This document shows, one piece after another, positions 59,969 to 64,000 of a stretch of DNA of 64,000 bases. Origin of the DNA: Planctomycetia bacterium (lineage in GTDB: Bacteria > Planctomycetota > Planctomycetia > Pirellulales > UBA1268); contig JAPLNR010000074.1 in NCBI GenBank assembly GCA_026401035.1, positions 1 to 64,000 of the forward strand. Direction: 5' to 3'. Each line of letters opens with the position of its first letter. Positions within the stretch are counted from its first letter, which is position 1. The notes under the pieces were generated by a model, which was not told the DNA's origin, did no database searches, and worked only from the letters and a program-made list of their open reading frames with translations. The translations under genes were made by a program, and so were the position numbers.

Positions 59969-62655
59969 TGGTTTGCCTGACACGACCTGCTGTTTGCATC
60001 CTGCTGGCACTGCTGGTGCGGCTCATGGCAGTCGGTCCATCGGCCGCCACCGCCGCCGACACTCCCACGCCGGGGCTCGAGCCCGCGTTGGCGGCCTGGC
60101 GCGAGATTCCGGTGCTCGAGGACGGCCGCGTGATGCCGCTCGACACGTTCGCCCGCCGGCATGCCGAAACGATCTGCAACACGCAGACCCCGAGGCTCGC
60201 CACGGGCCCCGGGGCCGCCGTCGTGAAGTGGCATGCCGATGAACTGCTGCTCGACTGGCTCGTGCGGCCACAGGCCTGGGAAGACATCCCTTTTCTGATC
60301 GCCGAACACGAGGAACTGCGAAAGCTGCTCGAACTGCCGGTCTTTGAGACGACGGGCGGTGGCAGCCGACGGCTCAAGTATGCGACCCCCGCCGACGTGG
60401 CCGACAGCGAGCCGCTCCGAAAGCGGCTGATTGATATCGACGAGCGGCGGCGGGAGGCACGGGCCACGGGCGGGCAGTTTCGGCTGGACGGCGTCGATGC
60501 CAAGGTCGACCAGCTCTGGCAGGCCTACGTGGCCTGGAGGCAGTTGACGTTTCGAGCGGCCGGCGACTCCATTGGCCGGTCGCGGTTCGTGCAGCTCTTC
60601 GAACAGACGGCCGCCAAATGGCGGCAGCTCCGCACGCAACTGACAGCCGACGAAAGTGCTGCCGAGGCCGGCCGCGGCGTCGACACGGCGCTGCTCGCGC
60701 TCGCGGAATCCCTGGGGCAGTCGACGCGGTTCGCGACGACCGACGCTGTGCCGGGCCTGGCGAAACTGCGGCAGGCGGTCGACGCGGTTGAAGCCGCCAC
60801 GGCCTCGGGCGCCGCGGCTGTTCAGCGGTCCGTACGACGGTTCGACGATCAGATCGCAGTGCTCGGCGAATCGCTCTACGACAACGGCGGCGGGCTGCTC
60901 GTGGTGCCCGCGCTGCATGCGGAGGCGCTCGAGGCGGAACGAAATGCCGACGACGACATGCCCCCATGGCTGGCGCTCTCAACGCTCCTCGACGCTCCCG
61001 ACGAGATTCTGGCCGGGTACCCGCCGGAGAACCTGCGGGCCGTGCGTGAGGCTTCTGTGGCTCTCGCCACCGCGGCGGTGACTCCGGCAACCGACGGCGG
61101 CCGCCTCGCCGAGGCGCAGACCGCCGCGGAGAAACTCGCCGCGGCGCTCCGCGGGCTCGGCGAAACGATGGAGCCGCTGCGAGAGCAACTCCCAGTCGAG
61201 CGGGTCGATGCCGGCCTGATGCGCTACACGGCCTATCCCGCCGTCGGCAGCACGCGGCGCGAGGTGGCCTACAACGACAGTGATCCGTTCCAGCTCTCCT
61301 GGGTGTCGAGCCTGCTGGCGCTCTTCGCCTTCGCCCTGGCCTTTGGCCGGGCCCGCGGGCCGATGTTCTGGCTCGGAGTCGCGCTGTTGATCTTCGAACT
61401 GGCGTGGACGGCCTCGGCCTTTGCGGCCCGGGTGGCGATCACCGGCTGGGCGCCGGTGACGAACATGTACGAAACCGTGATCTACGTGCCGTTTTTCCTG
61501 TCGCTGCTGGGACTCTTTTTCCTGCTGGCGCCCGCCTGCGGCCGTGGTGCGAACGATGCCTGGCGGCTGACGGCATTGCCGGCTCCGTTTGGCACGTGGC
61601 TGCCGGGGGAGGCCACGCCTCTCGACGCTCGGCAGATGGGCATGCTTGGGGCGAACGGCTGGAATCTCGGCAACTGGCTCATGCTGCTGCCGCGGCTGGC
61701 AATTTCGGCCGTGGTGCTCTGGGTGCTGGCCATGGCCCCGTATGCGGCGGGTGGCCGCACGATCATCAATCTCCTGCCACAGACCGACGTCGATCGATCC
61801 ATTCCGAATCTCAACAACCTCGTCGTCTGGATCGTCGGGCTCTCCATGCTCACGCCGGCGGTCTGGTATTTGCCACGGGTGGCGCTCACCGCGCTGGCAT
61901 CGATCCTCACCGTGCCCTGGTCGTGGGGCGGGGGCCATCTCAAGACGATGCTGCCGCAGGTCTACCAACGCAAGTCGTTCGGGCTCGTCGTGACCGCGGT
62001 CGCGTTTGCCGGCACGTTCATCGCCTGGTTCTTCCCGATTCCCGGGAAGCAGTTCAGCCCGTTGCAGCCGGTGTTGCGGGATAATTTCTGGCTCACGATC
62101 CACGTGCTCACGATCGTCTCGAGTTATGCGGCCGGGGCCCTCGCCTGGGGGCTGGGCATACTCTCGCTCGGCTATTATCTGCTCGGCACGTACCGGCAGC
62201 CGGCTGCCGGCCGCCCCAAGCAGCCGCCCGCGGCCTGCGCCGAACTTGCCGGCTTCATCTACAAGGCAATGCAGGTCGCCGTGCTCTTGCTGGCGGCGGG
62301 CACGATTCTGGGCGGCCTCTGGGCCGACGTGTCGTGGGGCCGGTTCTGGGGCTGGGACCCGAAAGAGGTCTGGGCGCTGGTCTCGCTATTGGCCTATCTC
62401 GTGGTGCTCCACGGCCGGTTTGCCGGATGGATCGGCAACTTCGGCCTCGCCGCGGGCGCGGTCGTCGGCGCGGCGGTGATCGGCATGTCGTGGTATGGCG
62501 TGAATTTTCTGTTGGGTGCCGGCCTGCACTCCTACGGCTTCGGGCAGGGGGGACAGACAGAATTCTTCACGTTCCTCGTGTTGAATTGTGCCCTGCTCGC
62601 GGCGGCCGCCTGGCGGTGGAAGCGGGAGACCGCCGCTCCGGCTCCCGCGGCATGA
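59965..62655 (+). CDS. ccsA: CcsA-type cytochrome c biogenesis protein with large N-terminal extension
   Basis: This encodes 896 residues. After a signal-like helix comes a roughly 400-residue soluble region ([20 protein letters not shown]), then an eight-helix membrane domain. The tryptophan-rich haem-handling motif is [20 protein letters not shown], with flanking His residues in [14 protein letters not shown] and [22 protein letters not shown] is also typical. The size and the N-terminal domain match planctomycete and Bacteroidetes CcsA variants. It overlaps both neighbours by 4 bp, so the order resB-ccsA-small protein is an operon. Confidence 0.92.
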   Translation: MMVCLTRPAVCILLALLVRLMAVGPSAATAADTPTPGLEPALAAWREIPVLEDGRVMPLDTFARRHAETICNTQTPRLATGPGAAVVKWHADELLLDWLVRPQAWEDIPFLIAEHEELRKLLELPVFETTGGGSRRLKYATPADVADSEPLRKRLIDIDERRREARATGGQFRLDGVDAKVDQLWQAYVAWRQLTFRAAGDSIGRSRFVQLFEQTAAKWRQLRTQLTADESAAEAGRGVDTALLALAESLGQSTRFATTDAVPGLAKLRQAVDAVEAATASGAAAVQRSVRRFDDQIAVLGESLYDNGGGLLVVPALHAEALEAERNADDDMPPWLALSTLLDAPDEILAGYPPENLRAVREASVALATAAVTPATDGGRLAEAQTAAEKLAAALRGLGETMEPLREQLPVERVDAGLMRYTAYPAVGSTRREVAYNDSDPFQLSWVSSLLALFAFALAFGRARGPMFWLGVALLIFELAWTASAFAARVAITGWAPVTNMYETVIYVPFFLSLLGLFFLLAPACGRGANDAWRLTALPAPFGTWLPGEATPLDARQMGMLGANGWNLGNWLMLLPRLAISAVVLWVLAMAPYAAGGRTIINLLPQTDVDRSIPNLNNLVVWIVGLSMLTPAVWYLPRVALTALASILTVPWSWGGGHLKTMLPQVYQRKSFGLVVTAVAFAGTFIAWFFPIPGKQFSPLQPVLRDNFWLTIHVLTIVSSYAAGALAWGLGILSLGYYLLGTYRQPAAGRPKQPPAACAELAGFIYKAMQVAVLLLAAGTILGGLWADVSWGRFWGWDPKEVWALVSLLAYLVVLHGRFAGWIGNFGLAAGAVVGAAVIGMSWYGVNFLLGAGLHSYGFGQGGQTEFFTFLVLNCALLAAAAWRWKRETAAPAPAA

Positions 62656-62900
62656 GCGACGACGAACTTCTCGCCGCGATCGACCTCGCGCTGGCCGGAA
62701 ACTGGCAGGGTGCGCACGAGATCGTTCAGGAGGACGAACAGAACGCGAATGCCGCCTGGGTCCATGCCGCACTGCACAGGATCGAGGGAGATATCGGCAA
62801 CGCCCGCTACTGGTACCGGCGGGCCGGCAAGCCTGACTGCCGCGTTACCGATCCGCTCGACGAGTTGCGATCGATCCGGGCAACGCTGACGGCGTCCTGA
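62652..62900 (+). CDS. Small helical protein coupled to ccsA
   Basis: This encodes 82 residues starting in an ATGA overlap with ccsA. The sequence ([54 protein letters not shown]) is all-helical and TPR-like, and resembles small proteins of unknown function found in many bacteria. Its last 94 bp overlap the ComEC-type gene on the other strand, whose C-terminal codons are the antisense of this gene. Confidence 0.8.
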   Translation: MSDDELLAAIDLALAGNWQGAHEIVQEDEQNANAAWVHAALHRIEGDIGNARYWYRRAGKPDCRVTDPLDELRSIRATLTAS

Positions 62901-64000
62901 ACCGGTCCATGATTCAATTGAAAAACGCCCTCGATCGCCGACGGCGACGAGACGCGGGCCGCCGGCCGCGGCGTCTTGGGCGGCAGTCCGGGCCGCGCGG
63001 GCGGGACCCTTTGCCAGCGACCGTCCCTGAATTGCTCGACGGCAATGCGATCGGCCGTGAGGCTGATCGCGATGGCGCCGTCCTCACCGGTCTTGATCAC
63101 CGCACTCAAACGGCCGTCGGCCCGGGCCTCTTCATACGCCCGCCGCACCTCCCCCCAGCGGCGGCCGCCGACGCCACTCACGACCACCCAGTCGGGCCTC
63201 GTCACCCGCGCGAGATCCGGTGGCAGGCTCGTGCCGCTGCCATGATGAGGCGCGATGACCACGTCGCACGAATCGGGATCGGCGGCCACGAACCGCGCAA
63301 GGGCCTCTCCTTCGATGTCACCCGTCAGCAGGAGCCGCCGCCCGGCCGACTCGACCGCGAGCACCAGGCTGGCCTCGTTGTCGCTCGCCCGGTTGTCGCT
63401 GGCAGCGGGGTCGGATACAGCGACCACGGTCGGCGTTGTCCGCGGCGCAGGGTGGAGCACCCGGATCCGGCAGAGTGGATCGCAGGGAATCATGTCCCCC
63501 GCCTCCACGGCGTGAATGGGGATTCGCAGCGTATGAATGTGCCGCAGAACCTCCGCCACGGCGGCCGAATCACTGTGCAGAAAGACCTCCGAAACCACGA
63601 CCTCGCCCACGCGAAACCGCTCGAGCAGTTCCGGCACGGCATTGAAATGGTCGGTGTCGGGATGCGAGATGACGAGCGTGTCGATTCTCGACACCCCCGC
63701 GCTCCACAGAACGGCCGCCATGCCACGCCGGGCCGCCCCGGGAGCTCCCAGCCGTCCGGCGTCGTAGACGAGCACCTTGCCGGTCGGACTCCGGATGACG
63801 ATCCCACAACCATGGCCCATCGCCGCCACCGTCGCCTTGAGCTCCATGGGCCGTGGAAAGGCCAGGGCTCCCCCAACCGTGACGACCACACCGATTCCGA
63901 TCCAGATCGCGGCCGCGGTTCCCCACGTGCGGATCCGTCGCAACTGCTCGGGCACGACCGCGAGAAGCATCACCGGCAACAAGAGATACCATCCGGCCAC
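62807..64000 (-). CDS. ComEC/Rec2-type protein, C-terminal metallo-beta-lactamase part, 5' end outside window
   Basis: The visible 397 residues run to the window edge and are open beyond it. Two hydrophobic segments ([30 protein letters not shown]) precede a metallo-beta-lactamase domain: [11 protein letters not shown] (HxDxDH metal site), [11 protein letters not shown] and [12 protein letters not shown]. This is the C-terminal nuclease-like domain of ComEC DNA-uptake channels, whose membrane domain would lie outside the window. The last 60 or so residues lack family similarity and overlap a converging gene. Confidence 0.88.
   Translation of the reverse strand: MAGWYLLLPVMLLAVVPEQLRRIRTWGTAAAIWIGIGVVVTVGGALAFPRPMELKATVAAMGHGCGIVIRSPTGKVLVYDAGRLGAPGAARRGMAAVLWSAGVSRIDTLVISHPDTDHFNAVPELLERFRVGEVVVSEVFLHSDSAAVAEVLRHIHTLRIPIHAVEAGDMIPCDPLCRIRVLHPAPRTTPTVVAVSDPAASDNRASDNEASLVLAVESAGRRLLLTGDIEGEALARFVAADPDSCDVVIAPHHGSGTSLPPDLARVTRPDWVVVSGVGGRRWGEVRRAYEEARADGRLSAVIKTGEDGAIAISLTADRIAVEQFRDGRWQRVPPARPGLPPKTPRPAARVSSPSAIEGVFQLNHGPVQDAVSVARIDRNSSSGSVTRQSGLPARRYQ

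Overview
The window is GC-rich chromosomal DNA from a planctomycete, most likely of the Pirellulales type. This is inferred from gene content: two DUF1559 proteins with pseudopilin-type N-termini and H-X9-DG C-terminal motifs, small lipoproteins next to them, a PEP-CTERM protein, several Tat-exported Gfo/Idh/MocA oxidoreductases, secreted carbohydrate-active proteins, a ResB/CcsA pair, and relics of IS91-type elements. No tRNA, rRNA, CRISPR array or prophage was recognised.

Bases 1-9,700 hold two DUF1559/lipoprotein groups, a large secreted beta-helix protein, a secreted glycosidase-like protein, and relics of a second copy of a sugar-acid locus (the 3' end of an enolase-superfamily dehydratase gene and the first codons of an MFS gene). 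Bases 9,700-14,640 hold an exported oxidoreductase and an unusual oxidoreductase-esterase fusion, bracketed by two IS91 relics that share 215 identical bases. Bases 14,636-23,816 are a catabolic locus: SDR dehydrogenase, sugar porter and enolase-superfamily dehydratase on the minus strand, divergent from a class-III aminotransferase, an M81 metallopeptidase, an IclR regulator and an FAH-family hydrolase, with a lactonase converging on it. The enzyme set matches the logic of the non-phosphorylating L-fucose/L-rhamnose type pathway. Bases 23,837-28,334 are a decayed insertion zone: two IS91 fragments, a truncated gene, a foreign-looking secreted protein and an internally deleted IS3 element that keeps both inverted ends.

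Bases 28,358-38,094 hold a minus-strand group (epimerase/ceramidase-like fusion, sugar isomerase/epimerase, Gfo/Idh/MocA oxidoreductase, HEAT-repeat protein), an AraC/XylR regulator, a duplicated scrap of the HEAT gene and a DUF6807 protein. From about 38,100 to the end the content is mostly housekeeping: a channel-like membrane protein and MFS transporter, dapB and thrC, a DksA-type zinc finger, lspA and an IMPase-type phosphatase, rpmB, gatCAB, a SAM hydrolase coupled to bioA, a queC-like gene, a membrane-anchored helix-turn-helix protein, the ResB/CcsA cytochrome c maturation genes, and the C-terminal part of a ComEC-type protein.

The best candidate for an undescribed system is the three-gene operon at 50,244-54,697. 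It encodes an ExbB/MotA-type channel subunit and two different TolR/ExbD-topology partners. Only one partner has the membrane Asp expected of a proton-driven stator. The other carries a very long Gly/Ala/Ser linker built partly from a 12-bp tandem repeat.
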